This document shows positions 25,764 through 34,774 of a DNA stretch of 64,000 nt, piece after piece. The translations under genes were made by a program, and so were the position numbers. The notes under the pieces are model-generated. The model worked only from the letters and a program-made list of their open reading frames with translations, was not told where the DNA came from and did no database searches. How positions within the stretch are numbered: the stretch's first letter is position 1; each line of letters starts with the position of its first letter. This DNA is from Stutzerimonas stutzeri (GTDB lineage Bacteria; Pseudomonadota; Gammaproteobacteria; Pseudomonadales; Pseudomonadaceae), in assembly GCF_009789555.1 (NCBI RefSeq), contig NZ_CP046902.1, forward strand, positions 1,311,001-1,375,000. Reading direction: 5' to 3'.

Positions 25764-26972
25764 TCAGTCGGATGTGTGCTGGTAGTCCTGGATCGCCTGC
25801 AAGCGCTGTTGTTTGAGCGCTTCGCCCAGCGCCGCGCCTTTATAGCCTTGTTCGATCAGTGGTTTCACCTGCACCGCGCGGGCGCATGCGGCGGCGCCGC
25901 GCAGGTAAGCGGCCTGTGGATAGTCGCGCGGCGTGGGGCCATCGCGGCCTCCGGCATCCATTTCACACGCGGCCAGGAACTGCTCGAAGCGCTCCGGGCG
26001 GCGGTAGATGTCGAAGTGCTGCAACAACTCGAACAGGCTGGGTGCGGGCAGCTTCGTTGGCGCCTCGGCGCACGTGTGAAATTCCCCGACCAGCAGGGCC
26101 AGTTCCTGGCAATCGCGTGGGACTTTGTAGCGACCATTGACGGTCTCGATCAGACTCACGCCCCTTGCGCCGGGCACTGGCGTCTGATCACCTGGCGCCT
26201 CATCGGCAAGGTGTTGCAGCAAGCAGGCCCAGCGCACCGGCAGGGATTGCTCACGGGTAGCGCACAGACGCATCACGTTCAGCACATGCTCGCCGATGAC
26301 GAGGCCCGGCGCGTTCTTATCCGGTACGCTGAACAATGCCTCGATCTCCGGCATCAGTTCTTTCAGCGCGCCGCAGTCGCGCAGCACCTGTATGAAGACA
26401 TCGGGACGAGGCTCCATCAGGGCGCGCGAGATTTCCTTCCAACTGCGCTCCGGGGTCAGCGCCTGAAGCTCACCGGACTCGGCGAGCTGACGCATCAGCT
26501 GTTCGGTTTGCGGCGCAACGCAAAAGCCAAGTTCGGCATAGCGGGCGGCGAAGCGGGCCACGCGTAGCACCCGCAAGGGGTCCTCGGCGAAGGCGGGGGA
26601 GACGTGTCTCAGTTGGCGCGCGGCGAGGTCGGCCTGGCCCCCGTAAGGGTCGATCAGGTGGCCGTGCTCATCCTCGGCGATCGCATTGATGGTCAGGTCG
26701 CGACGGGCCAGATCCTCCTCGAGCGTCACGTCCGGACTGGCATAGAAGGTAAATCCCCCGTAGCCGCGACCGCTCTTGCGCTCAGTGCGGGCAAGTGCGT
26801 ACTCCTCGCCGGAATCGGGGTGCAGGAACACCGGAAAATCCGCACCCACCGGACGAAAGCCCATGGCCTGCATCTGCTCGGCACTGGAGCCGACCACCAC
26901 CCAATCCACCTCGGTCACTGGTCGCCCCAGCAATCGATCACGTACCGCTCCGCCGACCTTGTAAATCTGCAT
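25764..26972 (-). CDS. cca: CCA-adding tRNA nucleotidyltransferase
   Basis: A 402-residue class II enzyme. The nucleotidyltransferase head starts MQIYKVGGAVRDRLLGRPV, with the metal-binding acidic pair in VTEVDWVVVG and the RRDLTINAIAED motif (about 90-101). The EDPLRVLRVARFAARYAELG neck (about 135-154) recognises the nucleotide. It adds or repairs the 3' CCA of tRNAs. It reads toward folK and lies behind the terminator of the spoVR operon, so it is probably a separate unit. Confidence 0.96.
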   Translation of the reverse strand: MQIYKVGGAVRDRLLGRPVTEVDWVVVGSSAEQMQAMGFRPVGADFPVFLHPDSGEEYALARTERKSGRGYGGFTFYASPDVTLEEDLARRDLTINAIAEDEHGHLIDPYGGQADLAARQLRHVSPAFAEDPLRVLRVARFAARYAELGFCVAPQTEQLMRQLAESGELQALTPERSWKEISRALMEPRPDVFIQVLRDCGALKELMPEIEALFSVPDKNAPGLVIGEHVLNVMRLCATREQSLPVRWACLLQHLADEAPGDQTPVPGARGVSLIETVNGRYKVPRDCQELALLVGEFHTCAEAPTKLPAPSLFELLQHFDIYRRPERFEQFLAACEMDAGGRDGPTPRDYPQAAYLRGAAACARAVQVKPLIEQGYKGAALGEALKQQRLQAIQDYQHTSD

Positions 26973-27004
26973 GTAGTCCTCCGTCTCGCGGAGGATAAAC
27001 GAAA

Positions 27005-27030
27005 GCCCCGCTGCAGCAAGCGGCGGGGTT
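27005..27030 (-). terminator. Terminator of the prkA-yeaH-spoVR operon
   Basis: An 11-bp GC-rich stem with one wobble (AGCCCCGCTGC with GCGGCGGGGTT) lies between the spoVR stop and the cca start; a short T-run (GCTTTC) follows on the minus strand. Confidence 0.55.
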
Positions 27031-27055
27031 CAAGTGAAATGCCGCCGCAGGCCGA

Positions 27056-28609
27056 TCAGATCGGCGGCAGCGCCAGGCTCATGCCCGGAAACTTGGCTTC
27101 GGGTTCGAGTTCGCCTCTGGGCGGCATGTGGTGCGTGGTGACCAGCTTGTCATCCTGCATCGATTGCAGATGCACATCGAACCCCCAGAGCCTGTGCAAA
27201 TGCTTGAGCACCTCATCGGTAGAGCCGCCCAACGGCTTGCGGTCGTGCTGCTGGTGGCGCAGGGTCAGCGAACGGTCGCCACGACGATCGACGCTCCAGA
27301 CCTGCACGTTGGGTTCACGATTGCCCAGGTTGTACTGCGCCGCCAGCAGCTCGCGGATGGCGCGGTAGCCGCTCTCATCGTGGATGGCCGGCACCAGCAG
27401 TTCATCCTTGCGGTCATCGTCGAGAATGCTGAACAGCTTGAGGTCGCGGATCACCTTCGGCGAGAGGAACTGCAGGATGAAGCTCTCGTCCTTGAAGTTG
27501 TTCATCGCAAATTTCACCGTGGTCAGCCAGTCGCTGCCCGCGATGTCGGGGAACCACCGCTTGTCTTCCTCCGTGGGGTTCTCGCAGATCCGCCGGATGT
27601 CCTGGTACATGGCGAATCCCAGGGTATAGGGGTTGATCCCGCTGTAGTACGGGCTGTCGAATCCGGGCTGGTAGATCACGCTGGTGTGCGACTGCAGGAA
27701 TTCCATCATGAAGCCGTCGGTCACCAGCCCTTCGTCGTACAGGTCGTTGAGCAAGGTGTAGTGCCAGAAGGTGGCCCAGCCCTCGTTCATGACCTGTGTC
27801 TGGCGTTGCGGATAGAAATACTGGGCAATCTTGCGCACGATACGCACCACCTCGCGCTGCCAGGGCTCGAGTAGCGGTGCATGCTTTTCGATGAAATAGA
27901 GGATGTTTTCCTGCGGCTCGGCCGGGAAGCGCTGATCGTGCTGGCGCTCGTCGCCCTTGTCACCGAACTTGGGAATGGTCCGCCAGAGATCGTTGATCTG
28001 CTTCTGCAGATGCTCTTCACGCTCCTTCTGTCGCCGTCGCTCCTCCTCCGCGGAAATTGGGTAGGGGCGCTTGTAGCGGTCGACGCCGTAGTTCATCAGC
28101 GCATGACAGGAGTCGAGCAGGTCTTCCACCGCGTCGATGCCGTGGCGCTCCTCGCACTGCATGATGTACTGCTTGGCGAACACCAGGTAATCGATGATCG
28201 AGCTGGCATCGGTCCAGGTGCGGAACAAGTAGTTGCCCTTGAAGAAACTGTTGTGGCCGTAGCTGGCATGGGCGATCACCAGCGCCTGCATGGTGATGGT
28301 GTTTTCTTCCATCAGATAGGCGATGCAGGGATCGGAATTGATCACGATCTCGTACGCCAGGCCCATCTGCCCACGGGTGTAGGACTTTTCCGTGCTGAGG
28401 AAGTGTTTGCCGTAGGACCAGTGGTGGTAACCCAGCGGCATGCCCACCGAGGCATAGGCATCCATCATCTGCTCGGCGGTGATGACTTCGATCTGGTTGG
28501 GGTAGGTATCGAGTGCATAGCGCTCGGCGATACGACCGATCTCACGGTCGTACGCGCGGATCAGATCGAAGGTCCATTCCGAACCGGTGGAGATGGGCTG
28601 TCGTTTCAT
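27056..28609 (-). CDS. SpoVR family protein (YcgB-like)
   Basis: A 517-residue SpoVR/YcgB protein. The family core is plain: MPLGYHHWSYGKHF, MGLAYEIVINSDPC, HASYGHNSFFKGNYLF, MNEGWATFWHYTLLN with its His/Glu-rich metal-site-like segments, and YNLGNREPNVQVWSVDRRGD near the C-terminus. The biochemical activity is unresolved. In Pseudomonas and enterics it is co-expressed with PrkA (YeaG) and YeaH in stationary phase and nitrogen stress. It is the third gene of that operon, ten bases after yeaH. Confidence 0.93.
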   Translation of the reverse strand: MKRQPISTGSEWTFDLIRAYDREIGRIAERYALDTYPNQIEVITAEQMMDAYASVGMPLGYHHWSYGKHFLSTEKSYTRGQMGLAYEIVINSDPCIAYLMEENTITMQALVIAHASYGHNSFFKGNYLFRTWTDASSIIDYLVFAKQYIMQCEERHGIDAVEDLLDSCHALMNYGVDRYKRPYPISAEEERRRQKEREEHLQKQINDLWRTIPKFGDKGDERQHDQRFPAEPQENILYFIEKHAPLLEPWQREVVRIVRKIAQYFYPQRQTQVMNEGWATFWHYTLLNDLYDEGLVTDGFMMEFLQSHTSVIYQPGFDSPYYSGINPYTLGFAMYQDIRRICENPTEEDKRWFPDIAGSDWLTTVKFAMNNFKDESFILQFLSPKVIRDLKLFSILDDDRKDELLVPAIHDESGYRAIRELLAAQYNLGNREPNVQVWSVDRRGDRSLTLRHQQHDRKPLGGSTDEVLKHLHRLWGFDVHLQSMQDDKLVTTHHMPPRGELEPEAKFPGMSLALPPI

Positions 28610-28619
28610 GCTGCGTACC

Positions 28620-29891
28620 TCAGCTAGCCATGCGCCGCTGGAACAGCTCGCGGAACACCGGATAGATGTCTCCCGCGGTCACCAGTTGCTGCTGGGCGAA
28701 CGAGTCACCGAAGGCTTCGGCCACCTGGTTATATTCGTACCACAGCGCCTGGTGTTCGCGAGGGGTGATTTCGACATAGGTGAAATACTGGACGAACGGC
28801 ATGATCTGGTTGATCAGGATGTCCCGGCAGATCGGTGAATCGTCATTCCAGTTGTCGCCGTCCGAAGCCTGCGCGGCATAGATGTTCCACTCATTGGCCG
28901 GATAACGCTCGGCCATGATCTCCTGCATCATCTTGAGCGCGCTGGAGACGATGGTGCCGCCGGTTTCGCGGGAATAGAAAAACTCCTCTTCATCGACTTC
29001 CTTGGCGCTGGTGTGGTGGCGAATGAACACCACGTCGATCTTGTCGTAGTTCCGCTTGAGAAACAGATACAGGAGGATGAAGAAGCGCTTGGCGATGTCC
29101 TTCGTGGCCTGGGTCATGGAGCCGGAAACGTCCATCACGCAGAACATCACCGCCTTGGAACTGGGGTTGGGGTGCTTGACCAGCAGGTTGTACTTGAGGT
29201 CGAAGGTGTCGAGGAAGGGGACACGGTGAATGCGGGCGCTGAGTCGCTCGATCTCTTCCTCGGCGGCCTGGATGTCGGTGAAGTTGGCGGGCTCCTCGAG
29301 CTTGAGTCGAGCCAGCTCGGCTTTCACTTCCCGCAGTTTGGCCCGACTGCTGCCCGACAGCGCGATACGCCGCGCGTGGGCGGAGCGCAGGGTGCGAACG
29401 ATATTGATACGTGACGGGTTGCCTTCGTTGCTGATCCCGGCGCGAACCGTCTTGAAGGTATCGGTGCCGGTCAGGTGGCGCTTGACCAGATTGGGCAGTT
29501 CCAGGTCCTCGAACATGAAATCGAGGAATTCCTCCTGCGTGATCTGGAACACGAAGTCGTCCATGCCTTCGCCGCTGTTGCTGGCCTTGCCCGCGCCTTG
29601 GCCACCGCCGCCGCCTTGAGGGCGCGGAATACGCTCGCCAGCGACAAACTCCTTGTTGCCGGGGTGCACGATGGTCTGCCGACCGCCGCGCCCGTGGTGC
29701 AGGATCGGCTCATCGATGTCGCGACCCGGAATGCTGATCTGCTCGCCGTGCTCCATATCGGTGATGGAGCGGCGCCCTACGGCCTCCTCCACGGCCTTCT
29801 TGATGTGTCCACGGTATCGCTGCAGGAAACGCTGGCGGTTTACCGTGCTCTTGTTCTTGCCGTTCAGACGGCGGTCGATCACGTAACTCAT
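28620..29891 (-). CDS. yeaH: YeaH/YhbH family protein (DUF444)
   Basis: Start ATG 29891 (MSYVIDRRLNGKNKS) is preferred over the longer frame to 29978 because GGAGGG lies six bases upstream and the family begins here. The product has 423 residues. A Gly-rich low-complexity linker (PQGGGGGQGAGKASNSG, about 85-101) is followed by a von Willebrand A-like domain with the metal-site motif VMDVSGSMTQ (about 225-234). It is encoded between prkA and spoVR and is thought to act with the PrkA kinase in the stress response; its molecular role is unknown. Confidence 0.92.
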   Translation of the reverse strand: MSYVIDRRLNGKNKSTVNRQRFLQRYRGHIKKAVEEAVGRRSITDMEHGEQISIPGRDIDEPILHHGRGGRQTIVHPGNKEFVAGERIPRPQGGGGGQGAGKASNSGEGMDDFVFQITQEEFLDFMFEDLELPNLVKRHLTGTDTFKTVRAGISNEGNPSRINIVRTLRSAHARRIALSGSSRAKLREVKAELARLKLEEPANFTDIQAAEEEIERLSARIHRVPFLDTFDLKYNLLVKHPNPSSKAVMFCVMDVSGSMTQATKDIAKRFFILLYLFLKRNYDKIDVVFIRHHTSAKEVDEEEFFYSRETGGTIVSSALKMMQEIMAERYPANEWNIYAAQASDGDNWNDDSPICRDILINQIMPFVQYFTYVEITPREHQALWYEYNQVAEAFGDSFAQQQLVTAGDIYPVFRELFQRRMAS

Positions 29892-29990
29892 ACGAGCCCT
29901 CCGGGCCGAGCTGGAAATCTTGAGCGCGAAGCCGGAAGCGTGCTGCTTAGACGTCCAGCTTCCGGCGTCCGGCTTCAAGCTCGCAGCGGC

Positions 29991-31913
29991 TTACTGCGAT
30001 TTACGTACCCGCAGATACCATTCCGAAAGCAGACGTACTTGTTTCTCGGTATAGCCGCGCTCGACCATGCGCACGACGAAATCGTTGTGTTTCTTCTGGT
30101 CCTCCTTGCTCGCCTTGGCGTTGAAACTGATGACCGGTAGCAGGTCCTCGGTGTTGGAGAACATTTTCTTCTCGATCACGACCCGCAGCTTCTCGTAGCT
30201 GAGCCAGGACGGGTTCTTGCCGTTGTTGTTGGCTCGGGCACGCAGCACGAAGTTGACGATTTCGTTGCGGAAATCCTTCGGGTTGCTGATGCCGGCCGGT
30301 TTCTCGATCTTCTCCAGTTCTTCGTTGAGCGCGGCGCGGTTGAGGATCTCGCCGGTTTCCGGGTCGCGGTATTCCTGGTCCTGAATCCAGAAATCGGCAT
30401 AGAGCACGTAGCGGTCGAAGATGTTCTGGCCGTACTCGCTGTAGGACTCGAGGTAGGCGGTCTGGATTTCCTTGCCGATGAAATCGACGTAGCGAGGCGC
30501 CAGGTATTCCTTGATGAAGCGCAGGTAGCGCTCGCGCACCTCGGCGGGGAACTGTTCCTGCTCGATCTGCTGTTCCAGCACGTAGAGCAGGTGCACCGGG
30601 TTGGCGGCGATCTCGTGCGGGTCGAAGTTGAACACCTTGGACAGAATCTTGAAGGCGAAGCGCGTCGACAGACCGTTCATGCCCTCGTCCACGCCCGCGG
30701 TGTCGCGGTACTCCTGGATCGACTTGGCCTTGGGATCGGTGTCCTTGAGATTTTCGCCGTCATAGACGCGCATCTTCGAATAGATATTAGAGTTTTCCGG
30801 CTCCTTCAAGCGGCTCAGCACGGAGAACTGCGCCAGCATCTTCAGCGTGTCGGGGGCGCAGTGGGCCTTCGACAGCGAGCTGTTGAACAGCAGCTTGTCG
30901 TAGATCTTGATTTCATCGGTCACCCGCAGGCAGTACGGCACCTTGACGATATAGATGCGGTCGATGAAGGCTTCGTTGTTCTTGTTGTTACGGAAGGTAT
31001 GCCATTCCGACTCGTTGGAGTGGGCCAGCAGGATGCCGTTGTAGGGAATCGCACCAAGGCCTTCGGTGCTGTTGTAGTTGCCCTCCTGGGTGGCAGTCAG
31101 CAGCGGGTGCAGCACCTTGATCGGCGCCTTGAACATCTCGACGAATTCCATCATGCCCTGGTTGGCGCGGCACAGGGCGCCCGAGTAGCTGTAGGCATCG
31201 GCATCGTTCTGCGGGAATTCCTCCAGCTTGCGGATATCCACCTTGCCCACCAGCGCGGAAATGTCCTGGTTGTTTTCGTCGCCCGGCTCGGTCTTGGCGA
31301 TCGCGATCTGGTTGAGGATCGAGGGATACAGCTTGACCACGCGGAACTGACTGATATCGCCGCCGAATTCCTGCAGGCGCTTGGTCGCCCAGGGCGACAT
31401 GATCGAATTCAGATAGCGACGCGGGATGCCGTAATCCTCTTCGAGAATCTGCGCATCCTCTGCCGGATTGAACAGGCCCAGGGGCGACTCGAAGACCGGC
31501 GAGCCCTTGATCGCGTAGAACGGCACCCGCTCCATCAACTGCTTGAGTTTTTCGGCCAGTGACGACTTGCCGCCGCCGACCGGGCCCAGCAGGTAAAGGA
31601 TCTGCTTTTTCTCTTCCAGGCCCTGCGCGGCATGCCGGAAGTAGGACACGATCTGGTCGATGCAATCTTCCATCCCGTGGAAGTCCTCGAACGCGGGATA
31701 GCGGCGGATGACCTTGTTGGAAAAAATCCGCGACAGGCGAGGGTCGGCCGAGGTGTCGATCAGCTCGGGTTCGCCGATCGCCATCAACAGGCGCTCGGCT
31801 GCGGTGGCGTAGGTACCCCGGTCTTCCTTGCACAGGTCGAGGTATTCCTGGAGCGAATATTCTTCCTGGCGGGTTGCTTCGAATCGTTGCTGGAAATGGC
31901 TGAAAATGCTCAT
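29991..31913 (-). CDS. prkA: PrkA family serine protein kinase (YeaG)
   Basis: Start ATG 31913 (MSIFSHFQQRFEATRQEE), with GAGGTGAAG just upstream; a longer frame to 31952 is less likely. The 640-residue product has an AAA-like N-terminal domain with Walker A GPVGGGKSSLAEKL (about 110-123) and a C-terminal PrkA kinase-like domain ending RLLSEWYLRVRKSQ. In E. coli YeaG is an atypical kinase for adaptation to prolonged nitrogen starvation. It is first in the operon with yeaH and spoVR. The 272-base upstream spacer was checked for a sigma-54 -24/-12 pair and none was convincing. Confidence 0.95.
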   Translation of the reverse strand: MSIFSHFQQRFEATRQEEYSLQEYLDLCKEDRGTYATAAERLLMAIGEPELIDTSADPRLSRIFSNKVIRRYPAFEDFHGMEDCIDQIVSYFRHAAQGLEEKKQILYLLGPVGGGKSSLAEKLKQLMERVPFYAIKGSPVFESPLGLFNPAEDAQILEEDYGIPRRYLNSIMSPWATKRLQEFGGDISQFRVVKLYPSILNQIAIAKTEPGDENNQDISALVGKVDIRKLEEFPQNDADAYSYSGALCRANQGMMEFVEMFKAPIKVLHPLLTATQEGNYNSTEGLGAIPYNGILLAHSNESEWHTFRNNKNNEAFIDRIYIVKVPYCLRVTDEIKIYDKLLFNSSLSKAHCAPDTLKMLAQFSVLSRLKEPENSNIYSKMRVYDGENLKDTDPKAKSIQEYRDTAGVDEGMNGLSTRFAFKILSKVFNFDPHEIAANPVHLLYVLEQQIEQEQFPAEVRERYLRFIKEYLAPRYVDFIGKEIQTAYLESYSEYGQNIFDRYVLYADFWIQDQEYRDPETGEILNRAALNEELEKIEKPAGISNPKDFRNEIVNFVLRARANNNGKNPSWLSYEKLRVVIEKKMFSNTEDLLPVISFNAKASKEDQKKHNDFVVRMVERGYTEKQVRLLSEWYLRVRKSQ

Positions 31914-32136
31914 GACTTCACCTCGGACGATGCTCGGAGCCGGTGTTGTCATCAGGCATTCAGGTGCGGCCGACTGATCGGCCTTGGAGTCCCCCCGAAC
32001 ACCTAATGGTCGAAAACCTGAGGCCCGGTAGCCGGTGCACGGCTTTCATTTGTTTGGATGGCCTGAACTGAAGGATAGTTCGGATTCAACAAATTCAAGG
32101 GAGCAGAGGGGCTTTTACCGCTACGTTTCGTCGGAT

Positions 32137-32168
32137 GAGGCCGCCAAGGTCGCGCCATGCGCGGCCTC
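32137..32168. terminator. Inverted repeat past the glpE end, possible terminator
   Basis: GAGGCCGC (32137-32144) pairs perfectly with GCGGCCTC (32161-32168) around a 16-base loop, 17 bases beyond the glpE stop. No T-run directly follows on the minus strand, so the assignment is weak. Confidence 0.35.
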
Positions 32169-32185
32169 GGGGAGAAATATTTTTT

Positions 32186-32515
32186 TCAGGACGGATCGCC
32201 TCGCTCGACGTCCTGGGGATACGTCTGGCGCCACAGTTCGAAGCCGCCGTCGAGGCTGTAGACGTCGGAGAAACCCTGGTTGATCAGGTAAGCGGCGGCG
32301 CTCTGGCTGGAGTGGCCGTGGTAGCAGGTCACGATGAGCGGATGATCAAGGTCCGCCGCGGCAATGAAGTCCGGCAGGGATTGGTTGTCCAGATGTGTCG
32401 AGCCGGCGATATGGCCGTTGGCATAACTGTGCGCGTCGCGTATATCGACGAACACGCCGCCGTTGCCACGCAGCGCCTGGGCCTGCTCCGGTGAAATGCG
32501 TTTGAAGTCAGTCAT
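32186..32515 (-). CDS. glpE: Thiosulfate sulfurtransferase (single-domain rhodanese)
   Basis: Start ATG 32515 (MTDFKRISPEQAQAL) gives 109 residues, the GlpE length; the longer open frame lies inside apaH. The active-site loop is CYHGHSS (Cys about 65), with the rhodanese pattern VDIRDAHSYANGHIAGS and the C-terminal DGGFELWRQTYP. It transfers sulfur from thiosulfate to thiol acceptors such as cyanide or thioredoxin. It overlaps the apaH end by eight bases, making it the last gene of the pdxA-rsmA-apaG-apaH-glpE run. Confidence 0.93.
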   Translation of the reverse strand: MTDFKRISPEQAQALRGNGGVFVDIRDAHSYANGHIAGSTHLDNQSLPDFIAAADLDHPLIVTCYHGHSSQSAAAYLINQGFSDVYSLDGGFELWRQTYPQDVERGDPS

Positions 32516-33332
32516 GGGGAGCCTCGCAATCGCAGCGGTGCAGCTCACCGCTGTCGAGATTCATCAGGGTCATGGTGTTGCCCCACACGCAACCGGTGTC
32601 GAGCGCATAGACGTTGGGCTCGTCGCAGTGTCCTTCCAGCGCGGCCCAGTGGCCGAAGATGATCTTGCAGCCCCGGGTCTTGCGGTTGGAATGGCTGAAC
32701 CAGGGCGCAAAGCCTGGCGGTGCGGACTCCAGCCCCTCCTTGGCTTGCAGGTCCAGCGTACCGTCGGCCTTGCAGAAGCGCATGCGGGTGAAATAGTTGG
32801 TGATCAGGCGCAGCCGCGGCACGCCGTGCAGTTCCTTGTTCCACTTGGCGGGCTGGTTGCCGTACATGCCGTCGAGAAAGGGCTGCAGCATGGCATCGTC
32901 GCGCAGGGCCTGTTCGACCTCGGCGGCCCGCCTCAAGGCTTTGCTCAAGGACCATTGTGGCGGGATGCCGGCATGGACGATGGTCGTCTCCCGCTCGGTG
33001 TCGTGATGGATCAGCTTCTGCTGTCGCAGCCAGTCGATCAGATCGTCCCGGTCAGGCGCATCGAGGATGGGCCTGAGCGTGTCGGATCTTTTGAGTCGTT
33101 CGATATTGTAGGCAACGGCGAGCAGGTGCAGGTCATGATTGCCAAGCACCGTGACGCCCGAGCTGCCCAGGTCCCGCACGAAGCGTAGCGCCTCGAGCGA
33201 TTGTGGGCCACGGTTGACCAGGTCGCCGGCGAGCCACAGGCAGTCGCGCGAGGGGCTGAAATCGACCCGTCGCAGCAGGCAGACGAGAGGTTCGAGGCAA
33301 CCTTGCAGGTCGCCAACGGCATAGGTAGTCAA
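32508..33332 (-). CDS. apaH: Diadenosine tetraphosphatase (symmetrical)
   Basis: A 274-residue metallophosphatase starting MTTYAVGDLQGCLEPL. Metal-binding motifs are GDLQG (7-11), LAGDLVNRGP (34-43) and LGNHDLHLLA (about 59-68), with HAGI downstream. It hydrolyses Ap4A to two ADP. It overlaps apaG by four bases (ATGA) and glpE by eight, a tightly coupled order conserved across gammaproteobacteria. Confidence 0.97.
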   Translation of the reverse strand: MTTYAVGDLQGCLEPLVCLLRRVDFSPSRDCLWLAGDLVNRGPQSLEALRFVRDLGSSGVTVLGNHDLHLLAVAYNIERLKRSDTLRPILDAPDRDDLIDWLRQQKLIHHDTERETTIVHAGIPPQWSLSKALRRAAEVEQALRDDAMLQPFLDGMYGNQPAKWNKELHGVPRLRLITNYFTRMRFCKADGTLDLQAKEGLESAPPGFAPWFSHSNRKTRGCKIIFGHWAALEGHCDEPNVYALDTGCVWGNTMTLMNLDSGELHRCDCEAPHD

Positions 33333-33712
33333 TGCAAGGCTCCAGGTACGGCCAGCCGGAAGGGTGCAATCATGGCCTCGAAGCGGTGCCCATCCTCGGC
33401 AAGCATCTGATAGCTGCCTTGCATGGTCCCGACACGCGATGCCATCAGGGTGCCGCTGGTATAGACATGACGCTGGCCGGGTGCGATCACCGGCTGCTCG
33501 CCGACCACGCCGGCGCCGCGCACTTCCTGCACCTGGCCATCGCCGTCGGTAATGATCCAGTGGCGAGACAGCAGTTGTGCGATGAGCTGGCCTTTGTTTT
33601 CGATCGTTACCCTGTAGGCAAAGGCGTAACGGTTTTGTTCCGGCTGTGACTGGTCGGCCAGATAGGTCGGGCTGACGCTGACGTCGATCCGGTAGCGGGG
33701 GTCTTCAGGCAT
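33329..33712 (-). CDS. apaG: ApaG (DUF525) protein
   Basis: A 127-residue fibronectin-III-like single-domain protein. Conserved core: YAFAYRVTIENKG, LLSRHWIITDGDG, VRGAGVVGEQPVIAPGQRHVYTSG and GTMQGSYQM. ApaG is encoded with apaH and rsmA in most gammaproteobacteria; its biochemical role remains uncertain, possibly nucleotide or pyrophosphate binding. It is followed by apaH with a four-base overlap. Confidence 0.95.
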   Translation of the reverse strand: MPEDPRYRIDVSVSPTYLADQSQPEQNRYAFAYRVTIENKGQLIAQLLSRHWIITDGDGQVQEVRGAGVVGEQPVIAPGQRHVYTSGTLMASRVGTMQGSYQMLAEDGHRFEAMIAPFRLAVPGALH

Positions 33713-33738
33713 GGTGGCTCCTGCTGATGGGTTCGCCT

Positions 33739-34548
33739 TCAGACGCGGGCGCAGCTGCGGGCGGAAAGTTGGTCTGACAATCTTACGAACGCGGCCAGGT
33801 CCAGCTGTTCCGGGCGAAGGCTGCCGTCGACGTCGGCCGCGGCAATGTCGGGCGCATCGAGCAGGCCCTTGAGCGTGTTGCGCAGCGTCTTGCGACGCTG
33901 GTTGAAAGCCTGTCGGACCACGGTTTCCAGCTGACGATGATCGCGTGCCGGGTGGGGCAGCACCTCATGCGGTACCAGGCGCACGATGGCGGAGTCGACC
34001 TTCGGTGCCGGATTGAAGGCGCCAGGACCTACGTTGAACAGATGTTCCACACGGCAGTGATACTGCACCATGATCGACAAGCGCCCCCAGTCGCCGCCGC
34101 CCGGTTGCGCGGCGAGCCGTTCGACCACTTCCTTCTGCAGCATGAAATGCATGTCACCGATCAGGCAGGCATGGTCGAGCAGATGAAAGATCAGCGGCGT
34201 GGAGATGTTGTACGGCAGGTTACCGACGACCCGCAGGCTGCCGGGCGCCTGGCCGAGCTGAGCGAAGTCGAACTTCAGGGCATCGCCCTGATGCAGCGCG
34301 AAGTTGTCGCGCTCGGCGAATTTGTGCCGGAGGATCGGAATCAGGTCCAGATCCAGCTCGACCACATCCAGGTGCGCGCCACTGTCGAGCAGCCCTTCGG
34401 TCAGGGCGCCCTGACCCGGCCCGATCTCTACCATGCGATCACCCGGCTTGGCGTGGATGGCGCGCAGGATGCGATGGATCACGCCGGCATCGTGGAGGAA
34501 GTTCTGGCCGAAACGCTTGCGCGCGCGGTGTTGATAGTTCTCGGACAT
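33739..34548 (-). CDS. rsmA: 16S rRNA dimethyladenosine transferase
   Basis: Start ATG 34548 (MSENYQHRARKRFGQNFL) gives 269 residues; an in-frame ATG at 34560 is possible. The SAM-binding loop is VEIGPGQGALTEGL, and the catalytic motif is NLPYNIST (about 111-118), followed by the typical QRRKTLRNTLKGL near the C-terminus. It dimethylates two adjacent adenosines near the 3' end of 16S rRNA late in 30S assembly. It lies between pdxA and apaG. Confidence 0.97.
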   Translation of the reverse strand: MSENYQHRARKRFGQNFLHDAGVIHRILRAIHAKPGDRMVEIGPGQGALTEGLLDSGAHLDVVELDLDLIPILRHKFAERDNFALHQGDALKFDFAQLGQAPGSLRVVGNLPYNISTPLIFHLLDHACLIGDMHFMLQKEVVERLAAQPGGGDWGRLSIMVQYHCRVEHLFNVGPGAFNPAPKVDSAIVRLVPHEVLPHPARDHRQLETVVRQAFNQRRKTLRNTLKGLLDAPDIAAADVDGSLRPEQLDLAAFVRLSDQLSARSCARV

Positions 34549-34774
34549 GGACAGCAGCACCCAGGGAGCAGCTTGAAGCGGGAAGCTCGAAGCGAAAAGG
34601 TGCGCAGTTTAACAGGCTGGGGTGGATGTCGCTTTTGGCTTCGAGCAAAGCTGCGATCCGTGGAGCAGCGAGCGCACCCTGCATGCAGTGGGCCGGTGGC
34701 GTCGCTGATGGCCCTTGGCGGGCATCGGTGGCGTGCGCCGAGCGATACCGCCAGCCGCATCGACCCGCTTCCAG

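Noticed and set aside
30591..31562. A 323-codon plus-strand open frame opposite prkA
   Set aside because: Antisense shadow of a strongly conserved kinase gene.
31914..32185. A sigma-54 promoter before prkA, as reported for related operons
   Set aside because: I found no GG-N10-GC pair in a suitable context on the minus strand.
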